NCBI RefSeq assembly: GCF_000024265.1
Contig: NC_013204.1
Coordinates: forward strand, 1,166,180-1,230,179
Length of the DNA: 64,000 bases
Reading direction: 5' to 3'
From: Eggerthella lenta DSM 2243
Lineage (GTDB): Bacteria; Actinomycetota; Coriobacteriia; Coriobacteriales; Eggerthellaceae
In this document: positions 50,483 through 58,245 of the stretch, piece by piece
Layout: the number at the start of each line of letters is the position of its first letter
Position numbering within the stretch: position 1 is the first letter of the stretch
Notes under the pieces: model-generated
Database searches by the model: none
The model's input: the letters and a program-made list of their open reading frames with translations, nothing else
Told to the model about the DNA's origin: nothing
Translations under genes and position numbers: made by a program

Positions 50483-52768
50483 CTACTGGCTGACGAGGCG
50501 TCCCTTGCCGGTGGCCTCGACCTCGCACAGGCCGCACCTGAACGGCGGGAACCCGGTGATGGGATCGAAATCGCGCGTGGTCAGCAGATTCACGTTCGCC
50601 TGGTGCCATCCGTGGAAGATGTCGACCATGCCGGCGTGCACGAGGTTCGTCACCTCGGCCTTCATCTCGATCTCGTTCTGGTGGTTGAACACGCGCACCA
50701 CGTCGCCGGTGCCGATGGAGCGGTCGCGCGCGTCCTGGGGGTGCAGGCGCACGACGGGCTCGGGCATGAACTGGTTGAGCCAGGGGATCTCGCGCAGCTT
50801 GGAGTGCGTGTAGTAGGGCAGGCGCGACCCCGCGTTCAGCACGAGCGGGTAGCGCTTGTCCTCCTCGGTGGGCGCGTAGGGGGTGTGCACCGGCTCCTCG
50901 TACACGGGAAGCCCCTCGTAGCCGAAGCCCTTGAGGATCTCGGAGTCGAACTCCAGCTTGCCGGACGGCGTGTTGAAGCCGGGCTGCCCGTCCTTGCGCA
51001 GCTTGCCCGCAGCGTGCTTGCCCTCCTCGTTCGGCGATCCGGGGATCTCCAGGCCCTCGGGGTTCGCGCGCAGGTCGTCGAGCGTGACGTCGAGGCCCGC
51101 CGTCTGCAGGATGTTGTCGAGGGCCGCTTCCACGTCGCCGCCGAAGCACTGCTCCTCGAAGCCCAGCTTGCATCCCAGGTCGAGCATGATCTTCCAATCC
51201 TCGCGCGCCTGCCCGGCCGGCTGGACGCACGGCTCGCGGAAGAACAGCTTGCGGCCGTAGGCGGCGAAGGGGGCCATGCGCTCGTGGCACATGGCGGCGG
51301 GCAGCAGGATGTCCACGTAGTCGTGGGTCCAGGGGCGCTCGTAGTAGTCCACGGCGGCCACGAACTCCAGCTTGCCGAGGGCTTCCTGGTAGCGGTCCGA
51401 TTCGGGCCAGATCATCACGTTGCTGGCCACGAGGATGGCGGCCTTGATCTTCCCCTCGTCGATGTACTCGGGCAGCCGCGCCGTCTGGAAGTGCTTGGTG
51501 AACGACACCCAGGCGGGGAAATCGTCCTTGTCCACGCGCTTGTCGGCGAAGTTCTGCTCGGTGTAGACGTCCTCGGCGCGGAACTTGGCAGTGGAGGCGC
51601 TCACGTCGAGCGGCAGGCCGCCCGAGGCGAACATGACGCCGCCCTTCTTCTCGATCATGCCCATGAGGGCGGGGATCATGAACACGGCGCGCAGCGCGTG
51701 GCCCACGTTGGAGGAGTGGGCGAGCCCCGCCGAGCTGGTGACCAGCGCGCTGGGCGCGTTGTCGGCCAGCAGGCGCACGGCCTCTTCCAGCTTGGCCGCG
51801 GGCACCCAGGTGATCTCCTCGACCTTCTCGGGCGGGTACTGGGCGGCCAGGTCGGCGAGCCCTTCGTAGCCGTGCGTCCACTCGTCGACGAACTGCTTGT
51901 CCACAAGGTTGTCGCGGACGAGGATGTTGATGAACCCGAGGGCCAGCGCGCCGTCGGAGCCGGGCCGCAGCTGCAGGTGGACGTCGGCGAGCCCCATGAC
52001 GGTGGGCGTGATGCGCGGATCGACGATGACGAACTTGCAGCCGCGCTCCTTCTGGTCCATGAGCTTCGCGTGGCGGTTCGGCTGCGACCAGGCCGCGTTG
52101 AGGCTCCAGATCATGCAGCTGCCCGTGTCGTCGCTGGGGTCGGAGCCCGACGAGCTCTGCCCGCGGCCGTACACGAGCTGGGAGGTGATGTTCGTGGCCG
52201 TCGAGCACAGCGAGCTTTCGAGGCCGTACGTGGAGCTGCCGAACAGCGTGGCCACGCGCTGGATGGGCGGGCGCGGCTCCTTCGGGTCGCCGCAGTAGAA
52301 CATCACGGCGTCGGGGCCGTCCTCCTCCTTGACGCGGTTGAACTCGCTGACGATGGCGTCGTAGGCTTCGTCCCAGGTGATGGGCTCCCACTGCGACTGC
52401 CCCGTGCCCTTGGGGTTCGTGCGGCGCAGCGGCGTTTGCAGGCGCTTGGGATCGTAGAGCTCCTGGATGCTGGCGAGGCCCTTCGCGCACAGCGGCGTGG
52501 TGGGATGGGGCGTGCGCGACTCGACGCGCACGATCTTGCCGTCCTGCACGTAGGCGGTCATGCCGCACTTGGGCACCTGGTTGCACATGTCGCAGTACGT
52601 GTAGCGCTTCTCGACGGGGGCGTCGGGGTCCACCGTGCCCTCGGCGTGCGCGATGTCGAAGCCGAACGCGCCGGCCAGCGCGCCCCCGGCGGCCAGGGCG
52701 GACGCGCCCTTCACGAACGAGCGGCGGCTGATGTTGCCCTGCATCGTGGTGTCGTTAATCGTGGTCAT
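50483..52768 (-). CDS. Tat-exported molybdopterin oxidoreductase catalytic subunit (DMSO reductase superfamily)
   Basis: 761-residue bis-MGD enzyme. Tat motif SRRSFVKG at residues 14-21 with an AHA-type signal-peptidase site near 42. A [4Fe-4S] motif follows: Cys59, Cys62, Cys68 and Cys94 (CDMCNQVPKC then LCAKG). The segment SSLCSTATNI has Cys188, a plausible Mo ligand. The C-terminal pterin-binding domain (NAGSRLPYYTHSKLREI, HPQDARDRSIGTGDVVRVF) is complete. The reductase/oxidase substrate is unknown; Psr/Phs, thiosulfate/polysulfide or organic substrates are possible. It is second in an operon, 16 bases after the FeS subunit. Confidence 0.86.
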   Translation of the reverse strand: MTTINDTTMQGNISRRSFVKGASALAAGGALAGAFGFDIAHAEGTVDPDAPVEKRYTYCDMCNQVPKCGMTAYVQDGKIVRVESRTPHPTTPLCAKGLASIQELYDPKRLQTPLRRTNPKGTGQSQWEPITWDEAYDAIVSEFNRVKEEDGPDAVMFYCGDPKEPRPPIQRVATLFGSSTYGLESSLCSTATNITSQLVYGRGQSSSGSDPSDDTGSCMIWSLNAAWSQPNRHAKLMDQKERGCKFVIVDPRITPTVMGLADVHLQLRPGSDGALALGFINILVRDNLVDKQFVDEWTHGYEGLADLAAQYPPEKVEEITWVPAAKLEEAVRLLADNAPSALVTSSAGLAHSSNVGHALRAVFMIPALMGMIEKKGGVMFASGGLPLDVSASTAKFRAEDVYTEQNFADKRVDKDDFPAWVSFTKHFQTARLPEYIDEGKIKAAILVASNVMIWPESDRYQEALGKLEFVAAVDYYERPWTHDYVDILLPAAMCHERMAPFAAYGRKLFFREPCVQPAGQAREDWKIMLDLGCKLGFEEQCFGGDVEAALDNILQTAGLDVTLDDLRANPEGLEIPGSPNEEGKHAAGKLRKDGQPGFNTPSGKLEFDSEILKGFGYEGLPVYEEPVHTPYAPTEEDKRYPLVLNAGSRLPYYTHSKLREIPWLNQFMPEPVVRLHPQDARDRSIGTGDVVRVFNHQNEIEMKAEVTNLVHAGMVDIFHGWHQANVNLLTTRDFDPITGFPPFRCGLCEVEATGKGRLVSQ

Positions 52769-52784
52769 GGGTGCACCTTCCTTC

Positions 52785-53567
52785 CTACTCGCTCTTCGCT
52801 TCGTCGGCCTTGGCCTGGGCCTTCGCCTTCTTCACCCCGACGCCCACGCCGACGCCGACCGCGGCCACCGCGGCGACGCCTATCGTTGCCGCAACGGGGT
52901 CGATGCCGGGAGCCGCCTTCGAGCTTTCGGCATAGGCGCCGCCCGCGGCGGTGGGCAGCAGGCTCTCGTCCATGCCGTTCATGGGCACGTAGTAGAACGA
53001 CGTCTCGTCCACGCGCACGGCGTCGCCCTGGGCGATGCGCTTGCTGACGTCGCTCTCGGGGTCGTCGAGATCGCCGAAGAAGCGCGCGTGCGCCGGGCAG
53101 TTGAGCACGCAGGCGACGGGCAGCCCCTCCTCCGCGCGCTCACGGCAGAAGATGCACTTCTCGACCACGCGCGAGCGCTGGACGCCGTAGGCCTCGTAGG
53201 GCGCCTGGGCGTACTCGCCGAAGTAGTTGCCCTTGCCCTCGTTGAGCACGCGCGCGCCGTACGGGCACGCCGACATGCAGTAGCCGCAGGTGATGCACGC
53301 GTCGTAATCCACGATCACCACGCCGTCGTCGAGCTTCTGGCTGGCGCCGGTGGGGCAGACCGACACGCATTCGGGGTTCTCGCAGTGCATGCAGGCGTGC
53401 GGCAGGTACGCGCGCCCCGCCTCGCCGGCGGCCTCGCCCCATTCCACCGTGTCGAGCTTCACCCAGGATACGCCCGGGCCCTGGTTGTTCTGCAGCTGGC
53501 ATGCCACGACGCATGCCCCGCATCCCGCGCAGCGCTTGAGGTCGATGAGCATTCCCCATGTCGTCAT
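52785..53567 (-). CDS. 4Fe-4S electron-transfer subunit with C-terminal membrane anchor
   Basis: 260-residue DmsB/PsrB-type ferredoxin-like subunit. Four cysteine clusters: CAGCGACVVAC (about 14-24), CMHCENPECVSVCP (about 60-73), CITCGYCMSACP (about 92-103) and CIFC...CVLNCP. The C-terminus has an Ala/Gly/Val helix (VAATIGVAAVAAVGVGVG) and a basic tail, an unusual TM anchor for this subunit type. Start 53567 (MTTWGMLIDL) follows GAGGAGAGGAG. It is the first gene of the four-gene operon and is divergent from a LuxR-type gene. Confidence 0.87.
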   Translation of the reverse strand: MTTWGMLIDLKRCAGCGACVVACQLQNNQGPGVSWVKLDTVEWGEAAGEAGRAYLPHACMHCENPECVSVCPTGASQKLDDGVVIVDYDACITCGYCMSACPYGARVLNEGKGNYFGEYAQAPYEAYGVQRSRVVEKCIFCRERAEEGLPVACVLNCPAHARFFGDLDDPESDVSKRIAQGDAVRVDETSFYYVPMNGMDESLLPTAAGGAYAESSKAAPGIDPVAATIGVAAVAAVGVGVGVGVKKAKAQAKADEAKSE

Positions 53568-53628
53568 ACGTGACTCCTCTCCTCGATGTCCCCGTGCCCT
53601 GCGCCCGTCGCGGCGCAGGGCCGTTGGG

Positions 53629-53662
53629 GATACTCTGGCAAAGTGCTGGGGAAAGGGGTATC
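53629..53662. promoter_or_regulatory. GATAC/GTATC inverted repeats with G-tracts
   Basis: GGGGATAC (53626-53633) and GGGGTATC (53655-53662) lie in the divergent gap between the FeS-subunit and LuxR-type genes; the ATAC/GTAT parts are inverted while both carry GGGG. Candidate operator region. Confidence 0.4.
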
Positions 53663-53760
53663 GGAAGCGGTGGATGAGTCTTCGAAACCGCATCGGTTCC
53701 GTTATATGATCTTTCGTTTGCCCAGGTGACGGCACGCTGTTCGGGTGCATGCCCATGGGG

Positions 53761-53766
53761 TAGAAT
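53761..53766 (+). promoter_or_regulatory. -10 element (TAGAAT) of LuxR-type gene
   Basis: 44 bases before the ATG at 53805. -35 unclear. Confidence 0.45.
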
Positions 53767-53804
53767 GGAACGCGGGAGATCGTAGGGGATACGAGGGGGC
53801 TTCC

Positions 53805-55292
53805 ATGGGGAATCGCACTGCTCTGAAAGACGCGTGGTCGAGCGCGGTCACGCGCGCCAACGTGACGCTCGCCGTGGGGTTCGGCTGCGCGGTGTCGTGG
53901 TCGCCCACGCTGCTCACGGCGGCGACGCCGGACAACGTGATGAACGCGCTCGTGAACAAGCCGCCGCACGGCGCCTGCATGCCGTCGCTCGTGGCGGCCG
54001 TGCTGGCGTGCCTCGTGCTGTTCCTGGGCGGCCGGCGCCTGTTCGCGGTGCTCGAGCGCACGGTGAAGCCGCTTGCGCTCGGCGTGGCCATGGCGCTCAT
54101 GGGCGCGGTGTTCGTGCTGCCGCTCGTCACGCGGAACTCCGTCACGGTGACGGGCGACGTGGTCATCGCGGTGGCGGGCGCGCTGTCGGTGGTGCTCTAC
54201 CTGTTCTGGATGCAGCTGTTCGGCAGGCTCTCGGTGCAGAGCATGTTCCTCACGCTGTTCCTTTCGCAAGTGCTGACCTGCGCCATCAACGCCATCATCT
54301 CGATCGCGAACATCTACACGGTCATCGCGACCTCCATCGCGCTGCCGCTCGTGTCGACGGTCTGCCTGCGGGCCGGGCAGCGCGAGCGTGCGGACGGGCG
54401 GCCGCCGAGCGCGGCCCCCGCCCCGCGGGAGGGCCGCGGCGCGTCGGTGCGGATGCTCGTGAAGCTGGCGGCCATCGTGTTCGCGTGGGGCGTGATCGAC
54501 CACCTGTTCCGCAGCGAGTTCGACGCGTTCATGCGCACGCAGGTGACGAGCTCGCCGTTCGCGGTGGCCTACCACGCCGCGGCGTTCGTCGTCGTGGTGG
54601 CGGCCGTCGCGTTCGCCTACGCGCTGCTGGCGTACCGCGAACGCTTCCAATTCGGGCATCTGTACCGCATGATATTCCTCTTGGGGCTGGCCAGCATCCT
54701 CTTGCTGCCCATCGTGCTGGCGGGGCAGGCGGCTATCGCCGGCTACACGTGCAGCGTCATCATGTACCAGCTCGTGTTCCTGCTCATCTGGGTGATCGCC
54801 GCGTCGGCGTTCCGCGATCGCTCGGCGTACGCCCCCGGTTTCTTCGGGCTCGTGTACGGCTTCTGGTCGCTCGGGTCGTTCGGCGGCGCGCTGTTCAGCT
54901 CGGTGTTCGTGCAGCACCTCACCATGGACAACGTGCATCTCATCGTGTTCGCGGCCGTGCTCGCGGTGGCGGTGGGCTACGCGGTCGTGTTCACCGAGGC
55001 CGACGCGAACGCGCTCGTGCAGATCGTGCCGTTCAAGCACAAGACGCCCTTCAAGGCGAAGTGCCTCTCGGTGGCGCAGACGTACCAGCTTTCGCCGCGC
55101 GAGACGGAGATCGCCCTGCTCATCGCGCAGGGGCGCGATTCGGCGCACATCGAGAAGAAGCTGTTCCTGTCGCGCAGCACCGTGCAGACGCACCGCATGC
55201 ACCTCTACCAGAAGCTCGACATCCACAACCGCCAGGAGCTCCTCGACATCATCGAGGCCGCCGAGGCCGTCGGCGCGTCGTCGGCGCGTTAG
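53805..55292 (+). CDS. Membrane-bound LuxR-family transcriptional regulator (about 12 TM)
   Basis: 495-residue protein with about twelve hydrophobic segments (residues 18-400) and a C-terminal LuxR helix-turn-helix (LSPRETEIALLIAQGRDS, then LSRSTVQTHRMHLYQKLDIHN). Start 53805 (MGNRTALKDAWS) follows GAGGGGG; the 20-codon open extension upstream has no site. It is divergent from the FeS-Mo-cytochrome-membrane operon, its likely target, and convergent with the response-regulator gene, with the copy-B repeat in between. Confidence 0.87.
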   Translation: MGNRTALKDAWSSAVTRANVTLAVGFGCAVSWSPTLLTAATPDNVMNALVNKPPHGACMPSLVAAVLACLVLFLGGRRLFAVLERTVKPLALGVAMALMGAVFVLPLVTRNSVTVTGDVVIAVAGALSVVLYLFWMQLFGRLSVQSMFLTLFLSQVLTCAINAIISIANIYTVIATSIALPLVSTVCLRAGQRERADGRPPSAAPAPREGRGASVRMLVKLAAIVFAWGVIDHLFRSEFDAFMRTQVTSSPFAVAYHAAAFVVVVAAVAFAYALLAYRERFQFGHLYRMIFLLGLASILLLPIVLAGQAAIAGYTCSVIMYQLVFLLIWVIAASAFRDRSAYAPGFFGLVYGFWSLGSFGGALFSSVFVQHLTMDNVHLIVFAAVLAVAVGYAVVFTEADANALVQIVPFKHKTPFKAKCLSVAQTYQLSPRETEIALLIAQGRDSAHIEKKLFLSRSTVQTHRMHLYQKLDIHNRQELLDIIEAAEAVGASSAR

Positions 55293-55318
55293 GCGAACTC
55301 GGCGCCGACGTCGCGGCA

Positions 55319-55535
55319 CGGAAATTTCCGGATCTTAACCAATTTTGACGTTTTGCGCGCCGTCGAGGGGCTTCGGCGCCCTTCTGCGCGCCTCCCGGTT
55401 CGGTGGCCTTTCGAGGCGTTTCGCATAACCGCAGGTCGGGAAGCCGCTGCGCTGACGACCCTTTTCGATTTCCCCGCCGCCCAGCCCCTTCGGGTACGCA
55501 AAACGCAAAAATTGGTTACTTCGAGCGAATTCCCG
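55319..55535. repeat. Inverted-repeat element, copy B (MITE/REP-like)
   Basis: 217 bp with terminal inverted repeats. Left CCAATTTTGACGTTTTGCGC (55339-55358) and right ACGCAAAACGCAAAAATTGG (55497-55516) are complementary apart from two bases, and outer parts (CGGAAATTTCCG; GCGAATTCCCG) are similar. The middle is GC-rich and codes for nothing evident. It is located between convergent genes ending at 55292 and 55587. Homologous to copy A at 48951-49123, which has a shorter middle. Confidence 0.65.
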
Positions 55536-55586
55536 CGCCGAACGACGCCCGCGCTCGCGACCGGCTGCCGCTTCCCGCGCCGCTCC

Positions 55587-56294
55587 CTAGCCCTCGCGGC
55601 CTTCGGGCTCGAAGCGGTAGCCGATGCCCCAGACGGTCTGGATGACGCGCGGGTCGGACGGGTCGTCCTCCACCTTCTCGCGCAGCTTCTTGATGAACAC
55701 GGTGATGCTCGACGTCTCGCCGACGAACTCCTTGCCCCAGGCCGCCTCCACGAGCTGCTCCTTCGACAGCACGAGGCCGGGGCTCGAGGCCAGCGCGAAG
55801 AATATCTTGAACTCCTTGGGCGTGAGCGACAGGCGCTCGCCGTCCTTCGTGACGCGGAACTGCCCGCGGTCGAGCACGAAGCGCCCCGCGTGCAGGATGT
55901 CGCCGCGCGGCGCGACGGGCGCGGCCGCCATGCTCGCGCGGCGCAGGTGGGCCTCGATGTGCATGAGCAGCTCGCGCGGATCGAACGGCTTCACCATGTA
56001 GTCGTCGCCGCCGGCCTGGAAGCCCACGCCCTTGTCCACGATGTCGCCCTTCGCGGAGAGGAAGATGACGGGGCAGGTGATGCCGCGCTCGCGCATGAGG
56101 CGGCAGGTGGTGAAGCCGTCCATCCGGGGCATCATCACGTCCATGATGACGAGGTCGGGCGCCTCCCGCTCGGCGACGACGAGGCCCTCCGCGCCGTCTT
56201 CGGCGTAGGCGAACGCGTAGCCCGCGTCGCCCGCCATGCTGCCCACGAGGCGCGCGATGCTGTTCTCGTCATCGATCAGCAGGATCTTCTTCAT
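55587..56294 (-). CDS. OmpR/PhoB-family response regulator
   Basis: 235-residue two-component regulator. The receiver domain (residues 1-120) has the acidic pair DD (8-9), the phosphoacceptor Asp52 in LVIMDVMMPRMDG, Ser/Thr near 80 (FLSAKGD) and Lys of that motif. The C-terminal winged helix (about 135-230) includes LTPKEFKIFFALASSPG and the recognition helix in SSITVFIKKLREK. Start 56294 follows CGGAGG and overlaps the kinase gene's end by 26 bases. Its binding sites could be in the divergent gap beyond the kinase, next to the Mo operon. Confidence 0.93.
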   Translation of the reverse strand: MKKILLIDDENSIARLVGSMAGDAGYAFAYAEDGAEGLVVAEREAPDLVIMDVMMPRMDGFTTCRLMRERGITCPVIFLSAKGDIVDKGVGFQAGGDDYMVKPFDPRELLMHIEAHLRRASMAAAPVAPRGDILHAGRFVLDRGQFRVTKDGERLSLTPKEFKIFFALASSPGLVLSKEQLVEAAWGKEFVGETSSITVFIKKLREKVEDDPSDPRVIQTVWGIGYRFEPEGREG

Positions 56295-57963
56295 CGTATT
56301 CCTCCGTATCCACGGCAACGTAGGGGATGCGCACGGTGAACGTGCTGCCGAGCTTGCGGGCCGACGCCACCGACACGCTGCCCCCGTGCAGCTCGGCCAG
56401 CTCCTTCACCACGGCCAGGCCGAGGCCTGTGCCGCGGTAGCGGCGGTTGGGCGACTGGCCGGCCTGGCGGTAGCGCTCGAAGATGCCCTCCTGGTCGGCT
56501 TCGTCGATGCCCATGCCGTCGTCGGCGACGGACACGACGATGCAGGCGCCGTCGAACGTCGCGCGCACGTCCACGCGACCGCCGACGTGGGTGTACTTGA
56601 TGGCGTTGTCCACGAGGTTCTCGACGATGCGCCGCAGCTTCTCCCAGTCGGCCATCGACACGGGCACGTCGGCGTCGGTCTTCGCGGTCAGGGCGATGCC
56701 CTTGTTCTTCGCCACGGGCTCGAGCGACTTCCTGATGAACCCCAGCAGGTCCACGAAGTCGACCGGCTCCACCACCAGCTCGTTCTTGTGCGCCTCGGCC
56801 TTCGAGATGGTCAGGATGTTGTTCACCATGTTGAGCAGCAGCGTGGCGTTCGCCTCGATCTCCTCCACGGCGCTGCGCGTCTTGGCGTCGAGCGAGTCGA
56901 CCCCGCGCAGGATGCGCGCGAACGCGAGGATGGACGTGAGCGGCGTGCGCAGCTCGTGGCTCATGATGGCGAAGAACTCGTTTTTGTAGGCGGTTTCCTC
57001 GCTGAGGCGGTCGAGCGCCTTCTTGAGCTCGACCTTCTGGTACAGCAGCAGGTCGTTGAGCGCCGAGAGCTTGTCGGTTTGGCTGCGCACCTCGCTTTCG
57101 AGGTCGGTGTAGAGCCGTTCCAGCTGGCGGGCCATCTTGTCGAAGTCGTCGGCGAACTCGGTGAGCTCGTCGGGGCCGCCCACGGTGCGCGCCTCCAGCT
57201 GGTAGGAGAAGTCGCCCGCGCCGATCTGCTTCGCGGCGCGCCCGAGCGCGTCGAGCGGGTGCAGCACGAGCTTGCTCACGGCGAAGTAGATGCCCACGCA
57301 GGCCAGCACGAGCACGAGCAGCACCATGAACACCTGCTGCAGTACGCTCGTGCGCATGCCGTCGGCGTAGATGTCCATGGGCTCGGTGATGGACACGGCG
57401 CCGCCGATGTCGCCCACCTGCATGCCCTCCTTCTCGTAGCCGAACTGGTCGAGCTCGCCGACGGGCTCGCCGTGGCATTCGAGGCACGTCTCGGTCACGT
57501 ACAGCGGCTCGGCGTAGCGGAACACGCGCCGCCCCTCGGCGTCGTAGCCCACGTCGTAGTACGCCTCGAGGGCCGCATCGGCGCCGAAGGCCTCGAACGC
57601 CCGCTGCTCGAACTCGTCGGGCGCGTTCGCCGCCTGGCGCGGGGTGGGGCTCGTGTACTGGATCTTGTAGTCGGTGTTCATGGTGAACAGCGTGCTCACC
57701 GACTTGGCGGTGACCACGCACACGAGGGCCTTCGTGCGGAAGGCGCCGTCCTCGGTGCGGTTGATGGTGTTCTGGTTGATGTCGATGAAGTCCCACATCG
57801 CGTGCATCTCGTCGGCCAGCACCTCGGCCTTCTCGCGCGCCTCGTTCTCGGCCTGCTGCTGTTGCAGCTGGACGTTCCACAGCGCGTCGACGGCCATGAG
57901 GGCCACGATGAAGGCGCCGATGAACACCGCGAACTTGAAGCGGATACCTCGTTTGAACGACAT
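56269..57963 (-). CDS. Haem-motif sensor histidine kinase (DUF3365/Tll0287-like sensor)
   Basis: 564-residue membrane kinase. TM1 at about 10-28, an extracytoplasmic sensor of about 180 residues carrying CLECH (160-164), a c-type haem attachment motif as in Tll0287-like sensors, TM2 at about 208-229, HAMP (230-283), a coiled stretch, the phospho-His336 in MSHELRTPL, then N-, G1- and G2-boxes (NLVDNAIKY, DDGMGI, GTGLGLAV). It probably senses redox state or a small ligand such as NO outside the cell through haem. Start 57963 follows AGGGGG. It is transcribed with the response regulator and divergent from the Mo-enzyme operon at 58246. Confidence 0.9.
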   Translation of the reverse strand: MSFKRGIRFKFAVFIGAFIVALMAVDALWNVQLQQQQAENEAREKAEVLADEMHAMWDFIDINQNTINRTEDGAFRTKALVCVVTAKSVSTLFTMNTDYKIQYTSPTPRQAANAPDEFEQRAFEAFGADAALEAYYDVGYDAEGRRVFRYAEPLYVTETCLECHGEPVGELDQFGYEKEGMQVGDIGGAVSITEPMDIYADGMRTSVLQQVFMVLLVLVLACVGIYFAVSKLVLHPLDALGRAAKQIGAGDFSYQLEARTVGGPDELTEFADDFDKMARQLERLYTDLESEVRSQTDKLSALNDLLLYQKVELKKALDRLSEETAYKNEFFAIMSHELRTPLTSILAFARILRGVDSLDAKTRSAVEEIEANATLLLNMVNNILTISKAEAHKNELVVEPVDFVDLLGFIRKSLEPVAKNKGIALTAKTDADVPVSMADWEKLRRIVENLVDNAIKYTHVGGRVDVRATFDGACIVVSVADDGMGIDEADQEGIFERYRQAGQSPNRRYRGTGLGLAVVKELAELHGGSVSVASARKLGSTFTVRIPYVAVDTEEYDEEDPADR

Positions 57964-58099
57964 GGCGATTCCCCCTGAGGCGCGCATCGACGGCGGGCCC
58001 CCTTGCCCGTCGCCCGGTACGCGCGACCGTGCTACCCTCGTAATTATCCGACAAACGCGGGCGCGCGCGGCGGAAAGTCGCGGATGATAATACTTTTTT

Positions 58100-58146
58100 A
58101 ATATCTGGTAGGACTTTCTTAACGGAAAGTTCTTCCGCAGGATATT
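58100..58146. promoter_or_regulatory. Nested inverted repeats in the divergent kinase/Mo-operon gap
   Basis: Outer AATATC (58100-58105) with GATATT (58141-58146) and inner ACTTTC (58113-58118) with GAAAGT (58125-58130). The gap is AT-rich compared with its surroundings. It could be a response-regulator binding site and promoter core. Confidence 0.45.
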
Positions 58147-58245
58147 GAACCGATGCGCCCACCTGGGGAAAATGGGGTACGCGGAGGAACGGGGGATCCA
58201 AGTTCCGCCGCTGTTTGGGAATCAGGACGAGGAGAGGAGCGCGAG

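Noticed and set aside
50483-52768. Naming the Mo enzyme a catechol dehydroxylase (Dadh-type)
   Set aside because: The Eggerthella dehydroxylases are larger (about 1,000 residues), and no diagnostic motif could be recognised. The generic superfamily name was kept.
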